A DNA stretch of 64,000 nt from the NCBI RefSeq assembly GCF_022532105.1, contig NZ_CP092832.1, positions 1,827,001-1,891,000 on the forward strand. Reading direction: 5' to 3'. Under the pieces are notes generated by a model. That model searched no databases and was not told the origin of the DNA. It saw only the letters and a list, made by a program, of their open reading frames with translations. Of the stretch, positions 8,412-18,300 are shown in pieces (the stretch's first letter is position 1; every line of letters begins with the position of its first letter). The position numbers were made by a program, and so were the translations under genes. The DNA comes from Flavobacterium sp. HJ-32-4 (GTDB taxonomy: Bacteria > Bacteroidota > Bacteroidia > Flavobacteriales > Flavobacteriaceae).

Positions 8412-9215
8412 CTACTTTTTCTCGTCTGTTATCTTCCGCGCATCTTTCATTGTCATAACGAAGAGGGAATTCAAATCGCAATTCCAGATGGAAAGGTATT
8501 TATCGGACACGACGATGTGGTTTTTCCATTTTGCAATTTTGCCATACAGTAGGAGGGTGCACACGTCGGTTGCCGTTATGAATTCCCCCGTTTCAGGTAA
8601 GTGGGTGTGCATGGTTTCCCCGTCGGTCTGGTATTCTACCTGGATAATGTTGCGGTGCAGTCGCCTACATCGCGTCATGGTTCCTTTTGAGTCGAAGTCG
8701 ATCAGATAGTCATTACCGAAGATGACGTAGCCGTTTTTCTTTGGACCAGTGAGTACGTATACCTGCTTTTTCTTTCCTTTTATGACCGGAATTATATTGA
8801 AATTCATGTCTTCGTAGGACTTGAAGATCGTATCGGATGCAATTACGGCTTTAGCTCTATTGCGCAGATCAAGATAAGCCTGTTCGGTCTCGGTTAGCGT
8901 ACGCTCACGGATATCGATATTTGCTTTCGCAATATCGAACGAACTGTCAAAGGAGATGGTACCCACCACTTTCGGATCTTCCTCCCTTGAGTAAAAGATG
9001 CACGTGGTGACGTCTCCGTCCGGATACGATACGTACCCTCCGATTTTGGAATGGTCGGCGTATTTTTCCAGAAATAAATCGGTACCATACCACGACGCCA
9101 TTTCCGACCGATAGAGCATCTTTCCCTCTTCTACTATAGGGTTGGTTTTCGACTCAAATTGACTAAAGGTTTGTGACGTTATGCACAGGAGAATAAAAGT
9201 GAGAAGACGGATCAT
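8412..9215 (-). CDS. Exported hypothetical protein
   Basis: The 267-residue protein has a clear signal peptide (MIRLLTFILLCITSQTFSQ) and a mature part without membrane helices. Segments such as GGYVSYPDGDVTTCIFYSRE, VVGTISFDSSF and YVLTGPKKNGYVIFGNDYL suggest a mostly beta fold with alternating strands. I do not recognise a family or catalytic motif. The gene stands alone between composite repeat copies B and C and shares the operon's minus orientation. Proteins of this kind in Bacteroidota are usually periplasmic. Function unknown. Confidence 0.7.
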   Translation of the reverse strand: MIRLLTFILLCITSQTFSQFESKTNPIVEEGKMLYRSEMASWYGTDLFLEKYADHSKIGGYVSYPDGDVTTCIFYSREEDPKVVGTISFDSSFDIAKANIDIRERTLTETEQAYLDLRNRAKAVIASDTIFKSYEDMNFNIIPVIKGKKKQVYVLTGPKKNGYVIFGNDYLIDFDSKGTMTRCRRLHRNIIQVEYQTDGETMHTHLPETGEFITATDVCTLLLYGKIAKWKNHIVVSDKYLSIWNCDLNSLFVMTMKDARKITDEKK

Positions 9216-9309
9216 GGGTGACTAAAGGTGAAGGTGGGTAAGCGTCTACTAAAGCGAAGTTACATAAAACCAAGGAGCAACTTATTAGGTGAGAATTATT
9301 TTTGTGAGA

Positions 9310-9545
9310 TAGAGCAAGGACGGAGGAAAGAGCAGAAAGGAGAGAGGAAAGGATACCAAGACACCAGTATAGAACTTCCGCCATCGTCCGTCACCCAAAA
9401 CCCAAAACCCAAAACCCAAAACCCCAAAACCCAACCCTCAACTATGAACTATGAACTATGAACTATGAACTATGAACCAAGAACTATGAACCAAGAACTA
9501 TGAACTATCAACCATAAACTTCAACCCCAAAACTCCTATATTTAC
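9310..9545. repeat. Composite repeat, copy C (partial, lacks the 135-bp element)
   Basis: The parts are purine heptads, then CCAAGACACCAGTATAGAAC and TTCCGCCATCG as in copies A and B, then CCCAAAA heptads (9397-9432) and AACTATG/AACCAAG heptads (9440-9525). The 135-bp element is absent. Together with 9216-9309 this accounts for the gap before the GH13 gene. Confidence 0.8.
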
Positions 9546-9561
9546 ACTCCAACCTTTCGCT

Positions 9562-11415
9562 ATGAAAACCTTCCTAACCATCGCCGCCGCTGCCGTTACC
9601 CTTTCGGCCGGTGCGCAAACGTCCGCATCCATGACAGAGAAACCCGAGCAAAAAGCTGTTGTTTACCAAGTTTTTACCCGACTTTTCGGCAATACCAACA
9701 CCACCAACAAACCCTGGGGCACCATCGAAGAGAACGGCGTCGGCAAGTTCAACGATTTCACCGACAAAGCCCTTTCTGAAATCAAAAAACTCGGTGTAAC
9801 GCACATCTGGTACACCGGTGTGCCGCACCACGCCGTCGTTCGCGATTATACCGCCTATGGCATTTCCAACGATGACCCCGATGTCGTGAAAGGTCGCGCC
9901 GGTTCGCCATACGCGGTAAAAGATTACTACAGCGTCGACCCGGATATGGCAGTGGATGTCGCCCGCCGCAACGAGGAGTTCGATGCGTTGGTCGCCCGCA
10001 CGCACAAAGCCGGACTCAAGGTCATCATCGATATCGTACCCAACCACATCGCCCGTCGGTATGAAGGGAAAAACAATCCGGCCGGCGTGCGCGACTTCGG
10101 TGCGGATGACGATACCTCGGTGGAATACCGCCGCGACAATGACTTCTATTATATCCCGGGTGTGCCATTCGAAGTGCCCACGTCGGATTCGTACCGGCCG
10201 CTGGGCGGGGAATCCAACCCGCTGGCAGACGGTCGCTTCAGCGAGAACCCCGCCAAATGGACAGGGAACGGCTCCCGTCTCGCCAAACCGAATATCGACG
10301 ATTGGTATGAAACCGTAAAAATAAATTATGGCATACGCCCCGACGGCAGCAAGGATTTCCCCTCGCTACCCGCCGATTTTGACCGTCAGGATTACCGCGC
10401 CCACGCCGCCTTTTGGAAAGATAAGGACGTACCGTCCTCATGGAAGAAGTTCCGCGACATCGCCCTCTACTGGATCGAAAAAGGGGTCGACGGCTTCCGC
10501 TACGACATGGCCGAAATGGTGCCCTACGAGTTCTGGAGCTATATGAATTCGTCCATCAAAATGAAAAACCCGAACGCCTTCCTGATGGCAGAGGTGTACA
10601 ACCCGCAGGAATACCGGAATTACCTCCGCTACGGACTGATGGATTACCTATACGATAAAGTGGAGTTCTACGATACACTCAAAGCGGTCATCCAGGGCAA
10701 GGCGCTGCCCGACGGCCTGTCGGATATACAGAAACGGAACGCCGACATCGAGCACCACATGCTGCACTTCTTAGACAACCACGACGAGCAACGTCTCGCC
10801 AGTGCCGATTTCGCCGGTACACCCGAGAAAGGGAAGCCGCTGATGGTCGTTTCGGCTACGATCTCGACCTCGCCGACGATGGTGTATTTCGGACAGGAAG
10901 TGGGCGAGCCCGGACATGAGAAAGCTGGATTCGGTAATCCCACCCGAACCTCCATCTTCGATTATGTGGGCGTGCCGCACCACCAACGCTGGATGAACGG
11001 CGGGAAGTTTGACGGCGGACAGTTGTCGCAAAAGGAAAAAGAACTGCGGGACTTCTATAAAAGGCTGCTGAACTTTACGCTGTCGAGCAAAGCCCTGACG
11101 GGCGCGTTCCGCGAAATACAGGGCCACAACCGGGCGCACACGGCAGATTACGATCCCGGACTCTACTCGTATGTGCGTTGGGCAGGCGACGAACGACTGA
11201 TAATCGTAGCGAACTTCTCGTGGCTTACGACCAGTCGTATTGAGCTTCGCATCCCTGCGGAAATCATCCGCGAATGGGGATTGGCCGATGGCACCTATAA
11301 ACTCAAAGAGCAATTGTATGGCGGTGCCGCGCGTTTGGTGGTGCGCAACGGCGAAGGGACTGTTTCGCTGGAAGTAGCTCCTTCGGAATCGCTTATCCTC
11401 AAACTACAGCCCTAA
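9562..11415 (+). CDS. GH13 alpha-amylase family glycoside hydrolase, exported
   Basis: This 617-residue protein has a signal peptide (MKTFLTIAAAAVTLSAGAQ) and a (beta/alpha)8 GH13 core. Conserved region I is visible as IDIVPNHIA. The nucleophile is D315 in FRYDMAE, the general acid/base is E344 in LMAEVYN, and the third acid is D408 in FLDNHDEQR. All three catalytic acids are therefore present. A C-terminal beta domain follows (about 540-617). The family hydrolyses or rearranges alpha-glucans. Periplasmic location follows from the signal peptide; no T9SS sorting domain or lipobox is present. No SusC/SusD genes are adjacent, so this is not part of a visible starch-utilisation locus. Exact specificity cannot be read from the sequence. 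Confidence 0.9.
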   Translation: MKTFLTIAAAAVTLSAGAQTSASMTEKPEQKAVVYQVFTRLFGNTNTTNKPWGTIEENGVGKFNDFTDKALSEIKKLGVTHIWYTGVPHHAVVRDYTAYGISNDDPDVVKGRAGSPYAVKDYYSVDPDMAVDVARRNEEFDALVARTHKAGLKVIIDIVPNHIARRYEGKNNPAGVRDFGADDDTSVEYRRDNDFYYIPGVPFEVPTSDSYRPLGGESNPLADGRFSENPAKWTGNGSRLAKPNIDDWYETVKINYGIRPDGSKDFPSLPADFDRQDYRAHAAFWKDKDVPSSWKKFRDIALYWIEKGVDGFRYDMAEMVPYEFWSYMNSSIKMKNPNAFLMAEVYNPQEYRNYLRYGLMDYLYDKVEFYDTLKAVIQGKALPDGLSDIQKRNADIEHHMLHFLDNHDEQRLASADFAGTPEKGKPLMVVSATISTSPTMVYFGQEVGEPGHEKAGFGNPTRTSIFDYVGVPHHQRWMNGGKFDGGQLSQKEKELRDFYKRLLNFTLSSKALTGAFREIQGHNRAHTADYDPGLYSYVRWAGDERLIIVANFSWLTTSRIELRIPAEIIREWGLADGTYKLKEQLYGGAARLVVRNGEGTVSLEVAPSESLILKLQP

Positions 11416-11481
11416 TTAAGGAAATGTTATTTTATAAGGACAAGCGACGGTTTTTGTTAATTTAGCCACAAATCGTAACCG

Positions 11482-12105
11482 ATGTACCTGCTTCGTATCA
11501 CCTTGATGACCAGTCTGTTTGTTTCCTTCTTGGGAACCGCACAGGATTTGGGCGGTGGAAGCGGTCGCCTGCTTCCTTCCGGTGGCGCACCGTCGTCTTC
11601 GTCTCAGGGTTCGGCCCTGCAATGGAAGGTGGAAGAGAAACCCATGTTGCCTGCAACGTCGTCGGGCGTGAACCTTACGAAGCAGGAATCGTTTGTGAAC
11701 GCCAATGAACCCTATCTCAAGGAATTGAACGCGAAGTTGCAGCCGGAAGTGCCTGTCACGAAGATGACGAAAAACGGCGGGTCGATTGGGTACATACAAA
11801 CCACATCACCTTATGTGATCTTGTCGTATCGCGATTCAGGAGAAGTCGATGGCGACCAGATCCGGTTGTTTATCAACGGAGAAATCGCCCGCGGCAACCT
11901 GGTGCTGAACGGTCGCCCCGGACAGTTTCGCGTGGACCTTCGCCCGGGCGTCAATACGATTGAATTCATGGCGTTGAACGAAGGACAGGTGTCGCCCAAC
12001 ACCGCTGCAATCGAAGTACTCGATGAAAACGGGTCGGTTTTAGGCGGTGGCGGCTGGAACCTCGAAAAGGGAAATAAAGCAAGTCTTACGGTACTGAAGA
12101 AATAA
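11482..12105 (+). CDS. Exported hypothetical protein, paralogue 1 of tandem pair
   Basis: This 207-residue protein has an N-terminal signal peptide ending near GTAQ, a low-complexity Gly/Ser/Pro segment (GGGSGRLLPSGGAPSSSSQ), a WKVEEKP motif, and a C-terminal beta domain containing VILSYRDSGEVDGDQIRL. It is clearly homologous to the next gene: both carry QDLGGG.GRL, GSAL.WKVE, VILxYRD...VDGD and a C-terminal GGWNLE/ASWGMEE segment. The C-terminal domain may bind a ligand or calcium (acidic VDGD loop), but no family is assigned. The stop overlaps the next start by one base (TAATG), which indicates coupled translation. Confidence 0.75.
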   Translation: MYLLRITLMTSLFVSFLGTAQDLGGGSGRLLPSGGAPSSSSQGSALQWKVEEKPMLPATSSGVNLTKQESFVNANEPYLKELNAKLQPEVPVTKMTKNGGSIGYIQTTSPYVILSYRDSGEVDGDQIRLFINGEIARGNLVLNGRPGQFRVDLRPGVNTIEFMALNEGQVSPNTAAIEVLDENGSVLGGGGWNLEKGNKASLTVLKK

Positions 12106-12725
12106 TGAAAAAAGGACTGGTTTTTGTGATGGGAATGGTAGGCCTTTGGGTGGCAACGGCGTCTGGACAAGACCTCGGCGGCGGCGGACGACTGATTCCG
12201 GCCAAGACGACGCCCACTACGTCTTCCTCAACCGGCTCGGCCCTCGACTGGAAGGTAGAGAAAAAAGACAATTCGCCCCTCATCCCGCAAAAACAACCCA
12301 GCCTGACGCCACAGAAGGAAAAGTTCGTCAACCCGAACGTGCAATACAATACGACCACCAAAGTCATCGAAAGCTCGATGGCAAACAAAGACGGAAAGAA
12401 AGACTTAGGGCAAATCAAGACGAATCAATCGGTCGTCATCCTCCGGTATCGCGACTACGCAGCCGTGGACGGTGATATTGTCAAGGTTTCCCGCAATGGC
12501 GAAATCATTGCCAAGCACGTCATGCTCGACGGAGGCTACAACGGAGTCGAAATCAAACTTGACATCGGCTTCAATTACATCGACTTCAAAGTAATGAGCA
12601 GCGGCAGCGATGGCCCTGCAACCGCCGAATACGAAATCGTAGACCTGCAGGGAAATGTCATCGCGCACGCTTCCTGGGGTATGGAGGAATATGAAACGGG
12701 AAGTTTGATTATCAACCGTTACTAG
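12105..12725 (+). CDS. Exported hypothetical protein, paralogue 2 of tandem pair
   Basis: The 206-residue protein shares the plan of its upstream neighbour: a signal peptide (MKKGLVFVMGMVGLWVATASG), QDLGGGGRL, a Thr/Ser-rich stretch, LDWKVEKK, then a beta domain with VVILRYRDYAAVDGDIVKV. The two are about one-third identical by eye, so the duplication is old. Synteny and the 1-base overlap suggest they act together, perhaps as a heteromer. No membrane helix, lipobox or sorting domain is visible, so a periplasmic location is inferred. Confidence 0.75.
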   Translation: MKKGLVFVMGMVGLWVATASGQDLGGGGRLIPAKTTPTTSSSTGSALDWKVEKKDNSPLIPQKQPSLTPQKEKFVNPNVQYNTTTKVIESSMANKDGKKDLGQIKTNQSVVILRYRDYAAVDGDIVKVSRNGEIIAKHVMLDGGYNGVEIKLDIGFNYIDFKVMSSGSDGPATAEYEIVDLQGNVIAHASWGMEEYETGSLIINRY

Positions 12726-12727
12726 AA

Positions 12728-12775
12728 GTAGTTGGTAATTGGTTATTGGTATTAGGTAACAGGTAATTGGTCGGA
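12728..12775. repeat. Heptad repeat array (GTAATTG type)
   Basis: Units run GTAGTTG, GTAATTG, GTTATTG, GTATTAG, GTAACAG, GTAATTG. The array lies between the convergent ends of the paralogue pair and purA. Confidence 0.75.
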
Positions 12776-12941
12776 AGACGCCCCGCCTTATTTCTCTGTC
12801 AAGATGTTGGGAACAGACCCTATCAACACCTCCAAGTCTTTAGTCCAAAGTGTAGTGCAGGGCAAACCAATAGCCGCAATTTCGTCGGCGAAACGCCGAT
12901 AGTAGTAGTGCACCGACTACTTACCACCGACTACTGAACTA

Positions 12942-14213
12942 CTACCTTTTAATTGTTTGCGTTCGATCCGGTCCCACCGACACAATCTTAATCGGCACCT
13001 CCAGTTCCTTTTCGATGAACTCGATGTAGGCTTTTAGCTCGGACGGCAGCTCTTCAAAAGTAGACATGCCGGTCAGGTCGGCTTTCCATCCTTTGAATTC
13101 CCTGTAAACCGGGGTCACGTTCTCGGGTTCGATATTGTAAGGAAGGTGGTCGATCTGTTGGCCTTTGTAGCGGTAGGCAGTCGCGACTTTCAGCGTATCG
13201 AAGCCCGACAATACATCGCCTTTCATCATCATCAGTTGCGTGACACCGTTGATTTGGACCGCATACTTCAATGCCACAAGGTCGAGCCATCCGCAACGAC
13301 GCTGACGTCCGGTGACCGAGCCGAATTCATTACCCACGCGTGCCATTGTCGCACCGACTTCATCGAACAATTCGGTAGGGAAGGGGCCGCTGCCTACGCG
13401 GGTGGTATACGCTTTGAAAATACCGTACACATCCCCGATTTTGTTCGGTGCAATACCCAATCCGGTGCAGGCGCCGGCGGCCGTGGTGTTGGAAGACGTC
13501 ACGAACGGATAGGTACCGAAGTCGACGTCAAGCAGCGACCCTTGCGCGCCTTCCGCCAAAATCGATTTCCCTTCTTTCATGGCGTTGAAGAAGAACTCCT
13601 CGCTGTCGATGAACGTCAGTTTCTTCAACGTTTCCAGCGATTCGAAGAATTCTTTCTCCATTTCCGGAAGGTTGTATTGGATGGAAACGTCATGGAATTT
13701 GATCATTTCCTCATGCTTATTCGCGAGGTTCCGGTAACGTTCTTTGAAGTCCGACAATTCGAGATCGCCCACGCGAAGTCCGTTCCGTCCGGTTTTGTCC
13801 ATATAGGTTGGGCCGATGCCTTTCAGCGTCGAACCGATCTTCGCCTTTCCTTTTGACGCTTCCGAAGCCGCGTCGAGCAGGCGGTGGGTCGGCAGGATGA
13901 GGTGCGCTTTCCGCGAGATGATCAGCCGTTTCGGGATGTCGATGTTGAATTTGGCCAATCCTTCCAGTTCCTTTTCAAATACTACCGGATCGATTACGAC
14001 ACCATTCCCGATGACATTCACGGAACCCGAATGGAAAATCCCCGAAGGAATCGTCCGCAAGACGTGCTTGATTCCGTCAAATTCCAGCGTATGCCCGGCG
14101 TTTGGTCCGCCCTGGAAACGGGCGATGATATCGTATTTAGAGGTGAGTACGTCGACGATTTTGCCTTTGCCTTCGTCGCCCCATTGGAGTCCGAGTAGTA
14201 AGTCTACGGCCAT
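12942..14213 (-). CDS. purA: Adenylosuccinate synthase
   Basis: The 423-residue protein matches the usual family length. The N-terminal GTP-binding loop LLLGLQWGDEGKGKIVDVL carries the catalytic Asp and Lys, and NAGHTLEFDG and IPSGIFHSG follow in the usual order. TGRQRRCGWLDLVALKYA and the GPDRTQTI base-recognition end are also present. The enzyme joins IMP and aspartate with GTP to give adenylosuccinate in AMP synthesis. It lies downstream of fur on the same strand, separated by heptad repeats. Confidence 0.98.
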   Translation of the reverse strand: MAVDLLLGLQWGDEGKGKIVDVLTSKYDIIARFQGGPNAGHTLEFDGIKHVLRTIPSGIFHSGSVNVIGNGVVIDPVVFEKELEGLAKFNIDIPKRLIISRKAHLILPTHRLLDAASEASKGKAKIGSTLKGIGPTYMDKTGRNGLRVGDLELSDFKERYRNLANKHEEMIKFHDVSIQYNLPEMEKEFFESLETLKKLTFIDSEEFFFNAMKEGKSILAEGAQGSLLDVDFGTYPFVTSSNTTAAGACTGLGIAPNKIGDVYGIFKAYTTRVGSGPFPTELFDEVGATMARVGNEFGSVTGRQRRCGWLDLVALKYAVQINGVTQLMMMKGDVLSGFDTLKVATAYRYKGQQIDHLPYNIEPENVTPVYREFKGWKADLTGMSTFEELPSELKAYIEFIEKELEVPIKIVSVGPDRTQTIKR

Positions 14214-14220
14214 GAATAGT

Positions 14221-14372
14221 AGTTAGTTGTTGTTAGTAGTTAGTTGTCGGTAGTCAGTAGTTGGTGGTTGGTAATTGGTAATTGGTTTTTGGTTCTTGGT
14301 TGTTGGTATTTGGTGGTCGGAAATGTTCTCTTCCCTCTCTCCTCTCACCTCTCACCTCTCACCTCTCACCCC
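14221..14372. repeat. Heptad repeat array (GTNNTTG, then CCTCTCA)
   Basis: Units include GTAGTTA, GTTGTCG, GTAGTCA, GTAGTTG, GTGGTTG, GTAATTG (twice), GTTTTTG, GTTCTTG and GTATTTG, followed by several CCTCTCA units. The pyrimidine-rich tail runs into the 3' end of fur, whose last codons may have been shaped by it. Confidence 0.8.
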
Positions 14373-14840
14373 TCACTTCTCTCCCTCCATCTTCTTCCTC
14401 GTTCCATACAAATAAAGAGAGTGGTTGTGTATGTCGATATCGAAGATTTCCTCGATGGTCTTTTTAATCGTTTGGATGCGGGGGTCGCAGAATTCAAACA
14501 CCTCACCCGTATCGGTCATGATGACGTGGTCATGTTGCTTGTCGAAATACGACTTCTCATAATGCGCCTGGTTGTGTCCGAACTGGTGCTTGCGCACGAG
14601 TCCGCAATCGAGCAGCAGTTCAATGGTATTGTAAAGCGTGGCGCGGCTCACCCGATAGTTCTTGTTCTTCATCTTGATGTAGAGGTTCTCGATGTCGAAG
14701 TGTTCCTCGCTATCGTAGATCTCGTGCAGGATGGCGTAGCGTTCGGGGGTTTTCCGATGGCCCTTGTTTTCCAGGTACTTGGTGAAGACGTTCCGCACCG
14801 TTTCCTGGTTTTTGCTGTTGTCGACGGATATGAGTGTCAT
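14373..14840 (-). CDS. fur: Fur family transcriptional regulator
   Basis: With the ATG at 14840 the protein is 155 residues; a 12-residue longer form would overlap the likely promoter. A winged helix ([16 protein letters not shown], then [19 protein letters not shown]) is followed by the metal-binding dimer domain with [17 protein letters not shown] and HNHSLYLYG. The usual first CxxC pair of the structural zinc site is absent (TDTG where many Fur proteins have LDCG). The family represses iron-, zinc- or peroxide-response genes with a divalent metal as co-repressor; which type this is cannot be told here. The pairing with purA downstream is probably an operon. Confidence 0.88.
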   Translation of the reverse strand: MTLISVDNSKNQETVRNVFTKYLENKGHRKTPERYAILHEIYDSEEHFDIENLYIKMKNKNYRVSRATLYNTIELLLDCGLVRKHQFGHNQAHYEKSYFDKQHDHVIMTDTGEVFEFCDPRIQTIKKTIEEIFDIDIHNHSLYLYGTRKKMEGEK

Positions 14841-14845
14841 AGCGG

Positions 14846-14876
14846 CAAAGATAGCGCATTTGTGTGTGGGGTGCAA
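14846..14876 (-). promoter_or_regulatory. Probable promoter of fur
   Basis: On the minus strand TTG (14876-14874), a 20-base spacer and TATCTTTG (14853-14846) fit the Bacteroidota sigma-A consensus. The -7 box ends only 5 bases before the fur ATG, so the mRNA would be almost leaderless. Confidence 0.5.
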
Positions 14877-14880
14877 GGAA

Positions 14881-14970
14881 GTTAGTAGTAGGCAGTGGGC
14901 AGTAGGCAGTGAGAAGTCTCAGTTGGCAGTAGGAAGTGGACAGTCGCAGTGGCAGTCGCGGTCACGGTGT
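14881..14970. repeat. Heptad/hexad repeat array (GTAGGCA, GTCGCA)
   Basis: Units run GTAGGCA, GTGGGCA, GTAGGCA, GTGAGAA, GTTGGCA, GTAGGAA, GTGGACA and then 6-base GTCGCA and GTGGCA. The rest of 14970-15391 has no gene I can support. It contains runs of eight G at about 15051 and 15090 and then turns A+T-rich towards the helicase gene. Confidence 0.75.
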
Positions 14971-15112
14971 CAATACAGCAATGTAAAACAGCGGCAACAA
15001 ACCGCGGGGAGTGAGGCGTTGTTTCGAATAAATTTGTACTTTCGGTGAGTGGCGGGGGGGGTTAGACGTGATCTTTGATTGGATGAAAGGGGGGGGCGTT
15101 GGTTTGGCACGG

Positions 15113-15125
15113 GCGAGACTCTCGC
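15113..15125. other. Short palindrome within GC-rich patch upstream of the helicase gene
   Basis: GCGAG ACT CTCGC forms a 5-bp stem with a 3-base loop. It is set inside TTTGGCACGGGCGAGACT and CTCGCGCAGGCTCGGGGG. The layout (GGCACG, variable core, CGCGC...GGGGG) resembles dispersed palindromic units in Bacteroidota. Only one copy is in this window. Confidence 0.35.
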
Positions 15126-15391
15126 GCAGGCTCGGGGGAGTTGCGGAAATTGTAAGTTCGATTGACCGGTTTTAACAATTGAGTTTGTGAAAGGTACTTT
15201 TAGCGTCATCACTACCTAACGGTTTGATTTCAGGGAAGTATAAAACTTTGTAGGGAAAGGTATTGCGTTTTTTGGGGTTATCGCACAGTGTAAAAAATCA
15301 ATTGCGCAAACAGCACACTTGGTTTTTTTGACACGAAAGCCAACGCTGAGAAAACCAAAAGAGTTGTTTTAGCCAACGTACGAAAAAGAAA

Positions 15392-18300
15392 ATGACAGAG
15401 TATAAGAACATATTAAAAGAGCTGATTAAAGACAAAACCACGTGGAGACAGCTGAAACCAGAACTATCAAAGTATAATGTTAATTCAACAGAGACAGCCG
15501 AGAAAGACACTCGAGCAGGTAAGATTTTTGAAGTTTTCACAAAACTCTACTTCCTTGTTTCTCCAACTGAAAAAGACAATCTTAAAAATGTATGGCTATT
15601 TGAAGAAACACCGCTTGAAGTTCGACACAAACTCAATTTAGGAAATCAGGATTACGGGGTTGACTTAGTTCTCCAAGATATAGAAGACCAATATTTTGTT
15701 GTGCAATGTAAATACAAGAATAATGAGTCTAGCAGATTAAATTGGTCAGCCGATAAAATAGCAAACCTCTTTGCTTTTTGTCCAAATGCTAATGGATACA
15801 TAGTTTTTTCCAATGCCGTTGACTTGGATAATGTTTCAAAAACAAGGCATGAAAATTTCACTTTTTACGGAGTTGACAGCCTAAACGAAATCGATAAGGA
15901 AACATTCGACTCTATTTACAGATTATTAACCCAAAATCAGCTAGTCGAAAGAAGGTTATATGACCCCCTCCCTCATCAAGAAATAGCAATAAACGAGTGC
16001 ATACAATGGTTCACAGATGGTGAAGAATCGAGGGGGCAATTGATTTTACCATGTGGTGCAGGTAAAACATATACCGCACTTTGGATTAAAGAGAAACTAG
16101 AAAGCAAAAATACTTTGGTTCTTGTTCCTTCTCTCGCTCTGTTAAGACAAATAAAAAATGAATGGTCAAAACAAAGAAGGAATATTTATCATTATCTATG
16201 CGTATGCTCTGAAACAGATATTGATAGGGAATCCTCCGATACTTTGGTCACTTACACATATGAGATAGGGACAAGAGTTACTACCGATTCAGAACATGTT
16301 AAATCCTTTCTTTTTAAACCGTTAGAAGGGAAAGTAATTTTTTCAACTTATCATTCCCTGCAAGTTATTGCTGACGCAATTAAAGAGATAGACTTCGCGT
16401 TTGATTTTGTCTTTTGTGATGAAGCTCATAAAACGGCAGGCGTTGGAAATAATAAGTTCAGCCTAATTCATGATAACAATCGGATTCCTTCCAAATATAG
16501 ATTATATGCAACTGCGACACCTAGAATTGTAAAAGAATCATTAAAAAAGAAATTTGGAGAAGATTTAAAGTATACCTATGACATGAATGACCCAAACACG
16601 TTTGGGTATGAGTTTCACAGAATGAATTTTAAAGATGCAATTGAAGAAGAAATTCTCGTTGATTATAAGATTGTTGCTATCGGCGTAAATAGTGACGAAC
16701 TCAAGGAATACATTGAGCAAAGAAGATTCGTAGATAAAAATATTTCTATAGATGAATTAGCCAATAATTATGCACTTGAGTATGTAATGCAAAAATATAA
16801 TGTAAATCACGGCTTGACTTTTCATTCAAGAGTAAAACTCGCTCAAGAATTTGCAAACACACACGGAAAGTTATTTCCTAACACAAAAACTTTCTCGGTT
16901 AGTGGGGAACAGCCAACAAGTTACAGAAACTTGATACTTGAAGAATTCAAAAATTCAGAAAAAGCAATCATTTCTAATGCAAGATGTTTAACCGAAGGCG
17001 TTGATGTCCCAACAATTGACTTGGTTTATTTCTGTGACCCTAAAAACTCTAAAGTTGACATAGTTCAAGCAGTTGGAAGAGCATTACGGAAGAAGGAAGG
17101 GAAGAAATTAGGTCTAATCGTTGTTCCAATTTATCATTCAAAAAAGGATGAAGTTGAGAACTCTATCAGTTCAGGTTCATTTAGGAATTTACTCCAAGTT
17201 ATTCGTTCTTTGTGTGACCAAGATGAAAGACTCCAGGATGAAATTAATTTTTTAGCATTTGGAAAAGGAGAACGCAAATCAAAAAAGATAGATATTATAT
17301 CTTCTAGTTTTATTGACGAACAAGAGAAAATCATATTGGATGGATTTGAAGAGAAGTTAAGAAATTCTCTTTTCGATCAAATAATTGAAAAGTCTTCAAA
17401 TAACTGGGATTTATGGTTCTTGAAGCTCAAAAACTATTTGGAAAGTAACAATCAAGAATATCCGAGTAAAAAAGACGATAAAGATTTATACAATTGGATT
17501 GCGAGCCAAAGAAATAGAAAGAAAAACGGCACATTGAAAAATGAGGATCTTCGGAAGTTAAATTCGATAAATTTCGTTTGGAGTATCGTGGAGTGGAAAT
17601 GGGATAGAATGTTTTCTCAATTTCAACTTTATTCAGTAGACAATGTATTTCCACCTTGTCGGGGTATAGATGATCATGAGTTGGTAGAATGGTATAAGTA
17701 TCAATCCAACTGCGTCAGAGAAAACAAAATCCTTTCCAAAGAACAGAAAATGCGTTTTCTTAAAATTGACCGAAAATTTGAAGGCCCGTCAAGTAGAAAA
17801 AAATGGTTTGCGCCCTATAATGAACTCGTTAAATTTAGAATAGAAAATCAAGATAGTTGGCCTCAATATAACCGTGATAATCCAAAATCACTTCAATCCG
17901 AACTTAATGTATTTTGTCAATCAATAAGAAAAAGATTTCGGGAAGGTGTATTAGAGAATTATTGGTTTGAAAAAATGCTTGCAATCGGTTTTAACTTCGA
18001 AGGTAAAACTGACCATTGGACGGATTATTGGAAAACAGTTAAGGAATTATTGGAATCAAAAAAATCAGTATCTATAAAAGAAATTGGCGAAAATGCGTAT
18101 TCATGGGTTATTAGACACAAAAGGAAGTACGACAATGGGGAACTTAATGAATATGAATTCAAAAAAATTGAAGAGTTGAATTTGGACCAATTTTTTGAAA
18201 CTTGGGAAGAAACCTTTCATAAAATCAGAGAATGGGTAGCGACGAATGGCAAACTACCTACGAGAACAACCCAAAAAGAGTATCACTCATGGCTTGGGTC

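Noticed and set aside
7700..9384. Small minus-strand reading frames starting M(A/V)EV in repeat copies B and C, as leader peptides
   Set aside because: The equivalent frame in copy A stops after seven codons, and the rest encodes low-complexity Leu/Ser from purine-rich repeats.
9397..9432. Telomere-like CCCAAAA repeats
   Set aside because: They are one of several 7-base families in the window and not at a chromosome end.
13146..13856. 236-codon plus-strand frame opposite purA
   Set aside because: Antisense shadow of purA.
15082..15180. 31-codon plus-strand frame starting MKGGGVG before the helicase gene
   Set aside because: It is formed by the G run and the palindromic patch; no homologue or start signal is recognised.
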